The position numbers and the translations under genes were made by a program. The notes under the pieces were generated by a model. The model had not been told where the DNA came from, did not search any database, and saw nothing but the letters and a program-made list of their open reading frames with translations. From NCBI GenBank assembly GCA_019914945.1, contig CM034103.1:10540001-10604000 (forward strand): a DNA stretch of 64,000 bases. The letters are read 5' to 3'. Positions 12,501 through 24,560 of this stretch are shown piece by piece (the stretch's first letter is position 1; the number at the start of each line of letters is the position of its first letter). This DNA is from Typha latifolia (taxonomy: Eukaryota; Streptophyta; Magnoliopsida; Poales; Typhaceae).

Positions 12501-15500
12501 ACACAAATTTCCTCCCCCTACAAGTTGAAAACTAATTATGTATTTCTAATATTTCAAAGAGAAAAATGATGTAATAGTTCTAGAGAAGAAATGAGTATAT
12601 CAATATCTAATAGAGAAATGGAGCATATAAATGTCAGCACCTGCTTAGTTTCAAATTGGAAAATATGAAGAACACCAGCAACTCTCATCTTAAAGAAAAC
12701 AGCAGTATTGCTGCTACCAAATTGCATTATATCTCTTAGCTCTGCAGAGTGTAAGTACTCCTTAGGAACTGGGCGGAAAAAGTGAACCTGCAGTTACAAA
12801 ACAGATAGACTTCTAGCTTTAGTTAGTTGACTTTATCATGCAGATTTAGCCAACAATACAAAGGAATGATGACCGACCCCTCGCTTATTGATGCCTAAAA
12901 TGATCCGTCCAGGTAAAAGGCCTATTGGATCATCTATCTTTCGCACACTGAAGAAAACTGAATTTCCATATGGGAGAGTCCTCAGGATTCTGAGGAAATG
13001 CTGTCTTGCATCATCCTTTGACAAATGTTCCTGCATCAATCAGTGAAAATTTATGTACTTATGAGAAGCAATACTGACAGCATTCTACACTGCTTTAAAG
13101 AAAGCAACATTACAGCAGTTAATATTAGAAGATCATATGCCTACAACGCTTAAAATTTTGTTTGCTGAAAATGTAGAACAGTGTCTCTCCTCTCTCGTAG
13201 GAATCCAACTTGGGCATGAAGTGGAGGGAAGAAAAAAAGAATTTCCTTGATTTATTTCATAAGTCATAACCATCTTCACCTCCTTAGTATTCTTCTCTTA
13301 TCGGAATCTAACTTGGGCATGCAATGGACTAGGGAATGCATGTCTCAGAATAATCAAAGACAAATAAACCAGATAAAATAAGATAAATATTGACAGAAAT
13401 TGAGCATTCAAGGAACTTGATCATGCCTAGTAAACATGAAAAGGGTCATTCCAAAATAAAATTTCTATAATGCTCAGGAGTACCATTAACTGATAACGAG
13501 AGATAATATCAAGCTCCCAGTCCCGCTTTGCTCTTGTAATTGCAATTTGTCTAGGTAAAAACCTTTCAAGAAGTGAAATCCATTCGCTGCCACAGTATTG
13601 GAAATAATGTTCTCTTTAGTAAGGCACTAGAACAAAGGACAAAAGCTACTAAAGTTACAGGAAAGTATAAATTCAAGGAGATACATACACACATGAATCA
13701 GGATCATCCACAAACCCAATCTCCACTAGAATTTGCAGAGCAGAGAGTTGGGCAGCATCATCCCTGCCAACTGGATAATTTCCTAAAATATAGTCATGTT
13801 GTAACTGCAAGAAACTAAAAACAGTTACAAAAATATTGCAATAAAGGAATATCAGCTTTATTAGGTAGGCCTTTTTGCTCTTTTAGTAGTTGGTCATACT
13901 TGGGAACCCATGTTATTTGTACCTGTACGTATGACAGCTGAACAAACATAGGATCTGCCACAGCTTCATCTGATTCTCGAAATAGTCGTTTTTTAAATAT
14001 AAGTTTGCAGTGAACAATCTCTCCCTTATTGCGATCTTTAGCTGATTTGAATTCAGCCAGCAAATCACCTATATATTTGTTATCATCTAATCCGACATAT
14101 TCCTCTGTACCATAAGATCAAGATGATGGCCTTTGTTAAGAAAATAATTTCCTTATACCCAGTAATAGCAAAATCAATTATAGGCTCAAAATTATAGTTG
14201 AAATTATCTACAGCGATATAACTTAGTTGTTACAAGAAGTACCATTGCTAACATCCGAGGATTTCGATCCATTGACAACCTTACGACACTCAAATAGACT
14301 GAAACTTGAGTAGACTGAAAGTTTGATGATCCCTGCAAGTTCCTGCAAAGAGATGATTTGTTTCAATGCAAGGTTTGCTATTGTAAAACTATAGGGAAAT
14401 TGTACAAAAACTTCTAGGATCTTATGAAATGACATTTAGCAAAAAGGAAGCAATACCATGTGATTAGATAAAGAACAAACATTTTCAACCAAACCTTCAC
14501 CAAATTCTCTTCAAAAAGAAGGGTAGATTGATGAGAATATTGTGCATAGAATTAGAGCAAAATGGATAGAAATGGAGAAGTGTCTTTAGTTCTGTGTCTC
14601 ATCTCATAAATCCATTAAGCTAGAATGAAAATTTTGTAAGATATCACATTTTCAAGCAAACCTTCACCAATATTCTCTTCCACAAGAAGGGTAATTGATG
14701 AAAATATTGTGTATAGGATTAGAGAAAAATGGTTAGAAATGGAGAAGTATCTTTAGTTCTGTGTCTCATCTCATATATCCATTAAGCTAGAATGAAAATT
14801 TTGTAAGACATCAAAACCATTGTATGCGAGAGTGTGTGTGTCTCTCCTTCTCTATATATATGTATATATCATGTTCTTTCTTCTAAGTTTATGAATGACG
14901 AGTCATGACTTATAAGCGTGGGACTTGCAAATGTATGAGAATATACCCACACATGTGCAGCGATTGTCATGAATCCTCTGTGTGAATTGTGTGGTGTGAC
15001 AGAGCTAAGTGTTGTCTGTTTTTCATGATTGATGGATTGTATAGACAAAAACATGTACATCCTTAACAGCATAAACTTGTCCCAGTAATAATTTGTCAGT
15101 GCCTAAGACAGGCATATGCAAGTAATCAAGCACTAGATAAAAAGCAAGAGGGAACAAATACCTCGACAGCATCAGCTACTGTTGTCGCCATGTCATATGT
15201 AATTTCTTCGAAAGTTTCATCCAAAAAAAATACAATTGTTGTGAGCTTTTTACCGGTCAAAAGAGCCTCAATTTCTTCACGTGCGGGGATTGTAACCCTA
15301 GCTCCTGCCTTGACTGAATGCTTTAAAGCATTCAAGGTGTTTAATGCAAGAATCCGAACTTCAGGATCAGTACTAGCCCCATGAGCTACATAATGAACAT
15401 ACTCTGATAAATATACTCCAATGTCCTTGCTGGGAGGCATAGAAGATGCACATAAATACATAAGCTCCCAAGATCTTATCAAACAACTCCTGGAGATGTA

Positions 15501-17511
15501 AATAAAAGTCACTTATGATACTTCACATAATATAGAGTCTAACATTCTTTGATCAAGCAATTCTAAATGAACCCCTATACAGATATGTGCACTGTTGAAG
15601 GAATGAATATGAAGTGAAACAACACCTAGAGTCAGCTTACCTATCAGGATTATTGCGTGTTTGCTTTGAAATTTGTGCAAAAAGCTCATCTCGAAGTTCA
15701 GTACGCTTCAGGGTATGCTTATAGAGCTTCATCACAAGCTCGATTCGCTCATCTAGACTCAATAGAGTTGTTCTGTCTGATGAGTCAACTCCCATGTACT
15801 TCAGTATTATGTTGAACAACTTAATCGAACGGCTTACAAGGTCACTACTAATCTTTAGCAAAGAGGTCGGGATTGGATCCTGCAAAAGGATTATATAGTT
15901 AAGTACATTCTTGAAAGCAAAAATAGAGCAGAGAAATAGGAAACTTCACATAAATAACATTCCTTGGTAATATTAACAACTTCCTAGTTTTGTAATACAG
16001 CTAAAGTCAGCAATATGTGGCCTGCATTAACTTGATCTTAAGCAGCCATTGTGCTGCCTAAAGAGATTATTACCTTTTGAAAACAAAGCATATCCTCCAA
16101 TGTAAATTTTTCACGAACTTGTGGACCTACAGATTTTTTAGAAAAAAATCCACGTTTTCCAGATGATTGGATCTGCTTTTGCATTGATCTCAAAAATCCC
16201 TCAACCTGCGATAAAAATGAAGAGAGTGGAAAAATAATGATCTGATCAAAATTTTCTGTTTTTAACAAAAAAAAAGATTTTGGCTACATGACATGTATAA
16301 TTTATTGAGCATGATGAATGCTCAAAGAAAAAAAAAAAGCAAGTCAGTATCCAAGAAAATATGGAAAAAAACTATAGGTGCCGATATAATAAAAGGTGGT
16401 TGTAAGTATAAAATTATTTCCAAATCACAATTTATGGGTAAACCTGGTGCATGATCATAGAAAGAACATCAACGACGAAATGAAAGCATTTCATGTGACT
16501 GAAGGAAAGAACAAGATAAGTAATACTATAACAAGAGATTCCACTAGTGTGGAGAACAAGTAGTAACTTACAGAAGAGAAAATTACAGAAAATTCAAACA
16601 TCCAGGTAATCTGTTATGAAAAAAAAGAAACTCTTGCCAATAAGAAGTGGAGGGAAGAAAAAAAGAATTTCCTTGATTTATTTCTGTATCATGGTCTGTT
16701 AAGTCTTAAAATTTCTCTTGCCAATAAGAAGGAAAAGAAACTCAAATTTCAGGCTGAACTCCCAAATTCTCCTGCATCTCCAAGGCTATTAGTTAGTCTG
16801 GGCTTGCAAGTAAATGGGACCAACTGCTGCAAACTAAACAGTCAGGTCTAGATAGAAAACAGAAATCAAGTATTACAATGAAATTTCCCAAGATTGCTCA
16901 CGGATTTAGATGAAATAAGCAATGTAACAGTGCACATGAGTGAATACCTGAAATCTATCGATCAAAGGTATAGCACCAGCAAGCTCCGCAGGTATAGACA
17001 TTGACAAGGTCATTGGGGTACTGCAGACCAAGTAGCACAAAGAGTGAGTGTTTGCACTGTTGAGCATGTAGTGTCACCAATGTGCTTAAAAAATGCATTA
17101 ATTTTCTATTCTAAGCTTTCAACTATAAGAAATACTTTAGAGCCATGATGTGCAAAAAAAGATACAACGAAGTACACAAAAGATTAAACTAGGAACACGT
17201 GAGCATAGTTCTTTAAGGGTGATTGCAGGAGTAACTAAAGCTTTAGTTTCTAATCTAACATAACACATTGAACTAGAAAAAAAAAAGATGACTATCAGAA
17301 ATGTAACCAAGTTCTAATCATTCAGAAGCTATTAGAACAACGAAAGGACTTACGGAGGAGCAAAGGTGGAACCATCGCTGTCATAACCATCTCCATTCAT
17401 ACTAGAGAGGGAACTGTGCATGGGGGTGGCATTGCCATTATTGCTGGAGCTCAAGGAAGATTGGCTACTGGTGACACCACGGTTCATCACAGGCGGATTA
17501 TCACTTGTCAT
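6529..17511 (-). CDS. KCBP: Kinesin-like calmodulin-binding protein (MyTH4-FERM kinesin, kinesin-14 family)
   Basis: Minus-end-directed microtubule motor controlled by Ca2+/calmodulin; in plants KCBP/ZWICHEL shapes trichomes and acts in cell division. Exons joined in transcript order: 17354-17511, 16948-17020, 16074-16205, 15641-15879, 15162-15489, 14243-14342, 13923-14104, 13689-13804, 13484-13586, 12878-13030, 12641-12787, 12317-12517, 11324-11488, 11055-11207, 10773-10913, 10361-10555, 10129-10255, 9825-10027, 9495-9677, 9041-9136, 8592-8789, 7371-7642, 6529-6703. They sum to 3840 nt, 1279 residues, in frame throughout with GT-AG borders. Domains: disordered N-terminus; MyTH4 about 115-275; FERM about 285-590; coiled coil about 610-905; motor about 908-1235 with P-loop GQTGSGKT (990-997), switch I SSRSH (1106-1110) and switch II DLAGSE (1136-1141); calmodulin-binding helix about 1243-1261 ([17 protein letters not shown]), then an acidic tail. 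The C-terminal motor and MyTH4-FERM combination is diagnostic. Length fits the family (about 1260). No break was seen, so it should be functional. Confidence 0.96.
6864..6886. repeat. 23-bp palindrome in the last KCBP intron
   Basis: Two 11-bp arms (tatggtccata / tatggaccata) separated by one base. Seen directly; no known role. Confidence 0.85.
7997..8347. repeat. Tandem duplication in a KCBP intron
   Basis: Two head-to-tail copies, 7997-8163 (167 bp) and 8164-8347 (184 bp), both starting aaataataatacacaac. They are nearly identical; the second carries an extra block of about 17 bp after 'ccagct'. The duplication lies in the intron between the coding exons 8592-8789 and 7371-7642, so the protein is unaffected. 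Confidence 0.92.
13218..13258. repeat. 41-bp dispersed repeat, copy 1
   Basis: Exact 41-bp match to 16644-16684, same orientation, both in KCBP introns. It starts gaagtggaggg and ends tttatttc. Confidence 0.85.
14480..14813. repeat. Tandem duplication in a KCBP intron
   Basis: Two copies of a 167-bp unit, 14480-14646 and 14647-14813, both opening with cattttcaa(c/g)caaacc and ending with gaaaattttgtaaga(t/c)atca. They differ at scattered positions and are therefore older than the copy pair at 7997. They lie between the exons at 15162-15489 and 14243-14342. Confidence 0.9.
16644..16684. repeat. 41-bp dispersed repeat, copy 2
   Basis: Exact match to 13218-13258; see that entry. Confidence 0.85.
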
Positions 17512-18310
17512 TTCTCTAGTTCTTCAGGTGATTCCCTTTGGGCTCGTCAGCTTTCTTCCTTCCTGTCATTGACCAAGCAGTGAAACAATGAAACAACAAA
17601 TCATGCTTTTGCTCTAGCCAGTGGTAAGCAGAAAACCTTATGGGTCTCGCGATGACCTTGGATTAATGTTGATATACCTCATATCTGAGAGCCCAAAACC
17701 TAACCAATTGACTTTAACTTATGATTTCCGAACAGGGGCACAATTTCAGGCAAAAGGGGATCAGCCATGTCCTTTTCCGTGGCAAAAATCAAAAAAAATA
17801 TTTTCTCCAATCACGAACCCTACTATATGAGATCATCAAAAACCAACATTGACCAATCCTCACAAGAACAAGAAATGGCGTCGACCCATTTCACAACAAC
17901 CATAGACTTGACCTAAAATCAGCTCAAAATCTGATCTTTTCCGCCATGGCCCATAGATCCACAAACAGGAAAAAAGAGAGAAAGATCTCATACCCGGATC
18001 AAAGATAGACAAGTAAAGCCAACACATTACCTTTAGCAATGCAAAGAGATTTCAGGAGGTGGGAGACCAGAACCCATCAAACCGATTTGAGATTCCAGCT
18101 GCAAGAAGTCTCAGTAAATATAGCGATTATTTTAGGGAGAGCTCTGACTAACTCTATAGTGCTCTTTAGCCTCTTCCTCTCATTCGGCTGCCGGCCTTTC
18201 TTTCTCTTATCTCTGGTTCGGCCCCAAAGAGAGAGAGAAGAGAGAGAAGTCACGAGGGTAGAATTAAAGAAATCACGCAGAGAGAGGAGAGAGGAGAGGG
18301 ATCAAACAAC
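17512..18310 (-). promoter_or_regulatory. KCBP 5'-UTR with one intron and purine/pyrimidine-rich leader
   Basis: A 5'-UTR intron is supported at about 17563-18030. Its donor in transcript sense reads AAAG|GTAATG (exon edge 18031) and its acceptor reads TGACAG|GAAGG (exon edge 17562). The upstream leader exon runs from 18031 to about 18250-18300 and is CT-rich in transcript sense, opposite the gagaga run at 18228-18300. The transcription start cannot be fixed by eye. Open frames on the opposite strand here are chance. Confidence 0.6.
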
Positions 18311-20093
18311 ATTAAGCTTGGACTTGGTTGTCGTCGGGAAAAGAGGAGAAAACAAATGCATACTAACAATATTTTTCAAATCCAAGTATTGGGAGGGTGT
18401 GGATGAATAAAATAATCAAATGCCCTTCCTTTTCTAACAAATACCTAATAATTGTTTGAACTTTGGAGTCAGAGGCAAGGGATTTTAATTGAGTTACCGA
18501 ATAATGTTAGATTTACTGATTCCCTATCATTTTAAAGAACTTTTGTCCTTTTTTAGCTTCCTGAAGAGGACTTCTCTTAGTCCAACCACCACCTTATTCA
18601 GTGATAGAATTTATATGTCCATAATAAAGATTATAGATTTGAATCTAGCAGTGAATATTAGAGTTGGTATTTCATAAATTTTCAACAAAGATATTCTATC
18701 TATAATTCATTTTCCTCGTAAGATTAGCCTAGTTGTCTACCTTATATATTAGAAAAGGCTAGCATTTTATTTAGTTATGTTTAGCCTACTAACTCACGTT
18801 ACAAAAAAATTAAATCTTTTGTGAAAAAAAATCCCTCCATTGTATTACACAAATAGTATAAATAATTTTAGCCTGCTATAGTATTTTTTTTTTCATCTCT
18901 TTTTACCCTTCAGTGTGAGACCTTCCTCTTTGTCGGCCTTTGCTCTCTCCCCACCCATAGCCATTTCGGCCGGTAGAAGAGAAGTTTTCTCTTCCCTCCA
19001 ATGAGAGTTTTCCTTCCTTTCTTCTCCTCTCTTCTCTTCTTTCTCTCCCTCATTTCTTTCTCCTTTCCTCTCATTTGATCTCTCATTCTCCTTGGCTCCA
19101 CTTCTTTTCCCTTCTCCAACCATTCCATTATAGTCTCCTTCTCTTCCTAAATGTCGTTCTCGCTATTGTTGCATTGTTGCCGGCTACCACAACTATATCG
19201 TCATCATCTCTTCTCTCATCATCCCCTCTCCATCTTGCATTGTAGCGGTCAACAATGCTATAAAGATGGGTGGCAATAGGTAAAATACTGCATCGTATGA
19301 TAGGTTTAGATGAGATTTTTGTCGCCGTCCCGACTCTAGACTGGCACACTGAATTTTTTGGTTCGTGTTATAATGTTTGTGATTATCTCCCTGTTTGCTT
19401 TTCTAACTAGAGGAGTTTCATGCACCTTTTGACTTTTTATCCTTTTTTCTTGCTCATTGTAGGTTACTTATAAGTTTGGGAGTAAGTATCTTCCATCGGC
19501 ATTAGTAGGTGACTCATACTTCTCCTTTCTTCGAGGGTTTGCAAGACCGTGAGTTTTTAACTATCGGTTTAAGTAGAGCCTGCAGCAGACGCAAGATCGT
19601 TGCGTTTGTGAATTTGTCTGGGTAGTGCTTTTTTTGTTTAGATTTGATACTTTACTTTTTCTTCATATTATTATCTACCGCTACTAAATATGAGGCTTAT
19701 ATCTAAGAGTCATTGTCTTATTCCAACAATGTATGTTAACCCATTAAGAAATATGATCTTAATTTCACTTATATCTCCATTATAGTTACAAGTATTATAT
19801 ATATATTGGATACCATCTTGGTCACCGACATCTGCTAAGGTGTGGACCAACATGAGAACTATTATTCATGAGTACAAACCCGGATTAACCTAATTAATAC
19901 TTATCTATCTTTCTATGTTTTACTTTCTTACCTTTTACCTTTTGTTATAAGAGCTAGTAGGCTATAAGGCCGGATAATGGGACTAGCCACTATGATAATA
20001 CAACTGGATAACTAGACTTATCCTCTCAAAAGAAACGAGCTATGCTATGCTAACTCTAGTGCACTCAAAAAATAATTTATTTGCAAAATGTTA

Positions 20094-20124
<31 letters not shown>

Positions 20125-20130
20125 CACATC

Positions 20131-20516
20131 TAGGGTTGAAATTCGAATACGAATAAGATAGTAGTAAAATCATATCCATAACCACATTTTTTTTTAATTT
20201 AGATCCAAATAGTAAAGTTAATTATCATATCTGCTAAGTATAACATGAATACAGATCAAGCATTAGAACGTCAACATTTATTTTCTGAATATATAAGAAG
20301 TTGTAATATAATTACTGAAATCTATAGACAAACAATAAATATACAACAGAAAAAAAAATAATCAAATATTTATGTATAAGTATCATCGCCATATTTTCAT
20401 AATCTTATGCGACTATCGATTCAAATAGTATTCTTCACTTTATATTTGTATTTATATTCTCATCCCGAACATAGAACAGAATCGATTCAGATTTAATCCG
20501 ACTCATTTTCACCCTA
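20131..20516. mobile_element. hAT-like non-autonomous element, copy 1, with 8-bp target duplication
   Basis: The left end reads TAGGGTTGAAA and the right end, reverse-complemented, TAGGGTGAAAA. The 8 bp before the element (20123-20130, atcacatc) match the 8 bp after it (20517-20524, atcacata) at seven of eight positions. TAGGG termini and an 8-bp duplication are hallmarks of the hAT superfamily. At 386 bp with no coding capacity, it is a MITE-size element that depends on a transposase elsewhere. A related copy lies at about 28009-28302. Confidence 0.75.
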
Positions 20517-23289
20517 ATCACATATCATATATATATATATATATATATGGATTGGTGTCATGCAACTACTGGTACAGGGCTTGCAGCCTTCACAGGTGCC
20601 TCCCAGAAAACTTTTGTAATTGTACAGAGATAGCAGCACTATTTTGCTTTCTCTTTATAATTGAAACAAGGACCACCTTCTTTTGTCTCATTACATCATC
20701 ATTATTGGCATTTTTGAACTTAGGGGAAATGCTTCACAAGTAGTAAATTATGATTACTAATATGACCCAAAGATAACACTAAGCACTGAGCTAGTGATAA
20801 AATCCTTTTCTATTATTATTATTATTACTATTAGTTTTTAATGCAGTCCTTACTTAAATTTACTTTTCTGTCCTTCCTACATATATAACCTATGAAGCAA
20901 ATCTAAGGCTATTAAAGTCAAATATTATCAGTGTCTTCATCGATAGAAAGAAATAAATAAAAGTTAAAAAGTTTTTTTTAACTTTTTAGAACTTATCCTT
21001 TTTCCCACATTAAAGACGATATATAAGACAATATGGATAGCTCCTATTCGACCGGACTTTATCCCGTCATCTCATTTGTCCTCGACCAAGTGGGACCCAA
21101 TTCCAGCATACAAGGGCAGTTTAGGAATTTCCACTTACGACGAGGATAAAAAAAAAAGAGAGGAAGAGATATATTTATTTATATTTATATTTGGAGCAAA
21201 AATATGAATATGAACATGGGAGGGCCTTTGCTGGCTTTGGAATCCACAATCATCATTCTCATCATTTTTCCTAACTAACAAGACTAAATTAAATATAAGG
21301 TTTGAACTTTATATAATTGCATCATTTTGATAATTTCTACTAGGCTCGCTTCAACTTTTGTATTTAAATTTACTCATATAATGATGATGCTTTACTCTAA
21401 ACATGAGATGCTAATCTCATTTTGGTCTTTTCTTTTTAATATAAAATATGAAGATTATTCTTGATTTATATTTATCTATTAATTGGATAAACTAGAGAGG
21501 TTTATCATAATATAATTGAATAAAGTAGAGAACAAAAAATATTAGATTCAAATTTAGGTATGATAAATACAAATCAAATCTCCTTATTCTCTTTTGGAAT
21601 TTAGGGTAATCCTAATTTAGTAATTGAATGCCTACTACAAATACTCAATAATAAGATAATAACTATAAATATAAATCGAAGCAAATATGACAAACATCAC
21701 AAGATTTTTACTTGGAAAACTCCGTGAAACTCTCGCTGATTCTATAAGCTATATATATAAAGTTATCTTGCTTGTTAGATCCCTCAATGAATTGCTTCAT
21801 GTGGTCGATCAATAATTGGACGCCCTATCTTGGTGACATTCGAGACAACAATTCACTCTAAGAAAGAAAACAACAATAATTTTTGATAATTCTTAGTCTC
21901 TAATATCTTCTTATGGCTAAACAAATTTTTCTAGGGCTTCAAATATTTTCTATAGGCATTTTTTCATGGCTTAAGGTTTATTTATTTATATAATTGTAGA
22001 GAAAAAAAAAAAAAAAAATATTTTAAATCAGATTAGAAATCGATCAACTTTCATAGCACGAGCATTGGAATGCCCGAGTGGTTGTTTCATTGTTGAGTGA
22101 TCGTTTGAATTCAAACCCAAGGGATTTTCAAGTATTGTTCCAACATTATGAAACCATTTAAACACTTCTAAGACCATTACTTGAAACATCGTAAAAATGT
22201 TCAAATATTATTCTAATGATCTAGAAGATATTTTAAATTCATTTCAATTCTTGTAAAGTATGTAATACATAGAAATTCAAATATGCTATAATCACGCTCT
22301 TACAAAATATTCTAAATACTTAGAAGTAGATTTTTGCACACAAATTGTTAATATAGAAAATCTAATATCTGCGGTGTATTCTTATATTTCTTATATTTGT
22401 ACATCTTTTTCCTTATAAATTGCCCATAAAAATAACATTTTATATTTGGGATAAATCCATAAAAAAAAGATCAGTGTTTGACATCTTAAATGAAACACTA
22501 AAAGTTCAACATTTTTTTATTAGGCCTACTTATTCGCAGTTGATGCGTTAAAAATAGACTCATTTAGATAATAAGTTTGAAAAGTGAACTATTCCGATAA
22601 ATAAGTTTACGAGGAGGCTTAGTTTTGTACACCAAATGATATATATATATATCAAATAATTGAGGTTCAAAGTTATTTACCTAACTGAATAACTTTTAGC
22701 TAACATGCATGTCGATGTTTAAGCTACTGATGCGTTGCATGTCGATGTTTAAAACACTAAGTGTGCATCCATTACGTCTCACAAATTTATTTAGTAGCCT
22801 TCTAATACCAATTAATTTATATCTACGTGCTCACTATTATTCTCTATTATAACATTCTTTTAATCACCTAAATATCTTATACTTTCCCACGTACATTATT
22901 GCTCCAAAACTATTGTTTCTTATATTTACCTAGTAGTTTGAACCGTATTACTTAGCTAATCATCAAGAGCTTATCTTTCTAACCCCATAATTAAGTAAAG
23001 AGTTAAACGTATCACTTAGTTAATCACATTGATGTAGAGAAACGGTTTGTTTTTATATGCATGCTAATTGCCAGGTGATCGATGGTGACATGGAGCTGCA
23101 TAACAGTGACTTGTGATCCGTTCTAAAATACCTTGTCTCTAATTTGGCCCTTAATTAATTAAGAATTAAGCTTATTGACATCGACATTGGAACCAACTTT
23201 AACCCAAAAAGTCTTGGAAAAGATCGAACCGAATCTACTAATTGTCTGTCTGCTTGTCTCTAATCCTTTTCCAATTTATTCTGATGAAA

Positions 23290-23489
23290 TTTTTACTCGA
23301 TGATAACCAAAACCAAAATGTTTTAAATGATCGAATTTGAGTCATAAACAAATTAATCCATATTAACATGTCTAGGTTAAACTAGTTAGGGCAGTATTAA
23401 CTCATTAATTACGACTTGAACAATCTATATAACCCGTTTATTTTAACTAGTTGTTTGTATTAGTCTACCGGCCGATTGCCAACCCTAGA
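23290..23489. mobile_element. Remnant ending in a hAT-like terminus
   Basis: The right edge, read on the minus strand, is ctagggttggcaatcggcc, resembling the TAGGG terminus of the element at 20131. The body repeats aacccgtttat/aactcattaat phrases as in 160-545. The left end is not recognisable. Confidence 0.4.
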
Positions 23490-23587
23490 CTAGTCTCTTT
23501 TTTTTATCATCCGTTCATGTGCAATATATACAACAACTTATACGTTATCGATCCATTATTAGTTTAAGCTCTTAGATTAATAATTAG

Positions 23588-23677
23588 TATATATATATAT
23601 GTGTGTGTGTGTGTGTGCATAATGTAACAAATGATTTGGAGGAAAGGGGCCATGCATGCATGCATGCATGCATGCAT
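23588..23677. repeat. Microsatellite cluster: (TA)n, (GT)n and (ATGC)n
   Basis: A TA run and a GT run (to about 23617) are followed, about 30 bp later, by six to seven tandem ATGC units at 23651-23677. The latter create overlapping CATGCA (RY-type) hexamers. Seen directly. Confidence 0.92.
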
Positions 23678-24040
23678 TTACTTCGTTTGAGCTTTTTGCA
23701 GGGCCACGAGAGAGACGGCTGAGCTGCTGCTTTTTTCTTCTTCTTTTTTCTTTTTTTTTCTTTTTTGTGCGTGTAGAGACACATCACCAAGCTTTCAAGA
23801 TCATCTCGTGAAGTCATTTAATCATTGAGACTGGAAGCATCGATCATGCATATATGCAGTAGGATCCCATTTCACTATTAAATGGTCCATCTTTATTTCT
23901 CATTAAACACACTCTTACCACCTATATATATATATATATATATATGAATTTTTATTGGAAGTGCAAGGAGGACTACACTTTTTATTAATTATTTAGGTCT
24001 AAACCCTAAAGGCTCGAGGCCGTTTTTGGGACCAACCTAG

Positions 24041-24560
24041 TTCTAAGTAAGAAAGAAAAATTGATGAACTCGATCCAGATCCACTTGATTTCTTGTGTTA
24101 CTTATCCCTATAAGCCGCAAGAACAAGAGTAATATATAGTATTTTATTTCTCCAAAATTTAAAAACGGCTGGACCTAACTTTCAAGAAAGAATTTTTTTT
24201 TAATAAAAACTTGACCTAATTCAACTCGATTTCTTACATTACTTGTCCCTATGAGCCAAAAGAACAAAAATATGGATATGTTTCCAAATTCTAATAAATG
24301 ATCTAACCCTAATTTTAAGTAAAATATTTTCTTTTTTATCAACTCGATTTCTTATTGTCGTTACGGGCCACAAGAACAAGAACAATGGAACATTTCTTCT
24401 AAAAATTTTAAAATTGGGCCCGACCCAAGTTTTAAGCCAGAAAAGATTTGATGAACTCGACTTAATTCGACTCGATTTTGTACTTTCCTTGCGGGCTATG
24501 AGTCACACAAACAAGAAAGAACAGTAGATAGTTTCTTCCAAAAATTATATGCCACAGTAA
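24041..24560. repeat. Decayed tandem array of four ~110-150 bp units
   Basis: Four units each carry an 'aactcga.tt..t..ttac/tt..cc' phrase, then 'ggcc/gagcc.caagaacaag' and a 'tctaaaaattttaaa' block with 'gaccta/gaccca'. The phrases 'caagaacaag' or its variants recur near 24120, 24260, 24371 and 24510. Units have diverged and differ in length. Confidence 0.6.

Noticed and set aside
18039..18410. 123-codon plus-strand frame upstream of KCBP
   Set aside because: It lies antisense to the KCBP leader and its GA repeat; the Arg/Glu-rich part is a translated microsatellite and no domain is visible.
18893..19349. Minus-strand frames rich in Arg, Lys and Glu
   Set aside because: By-products of a pyrimidine-rich tract; no conserved motif, several overlapping frames look alike, and codon use is not gene-like.
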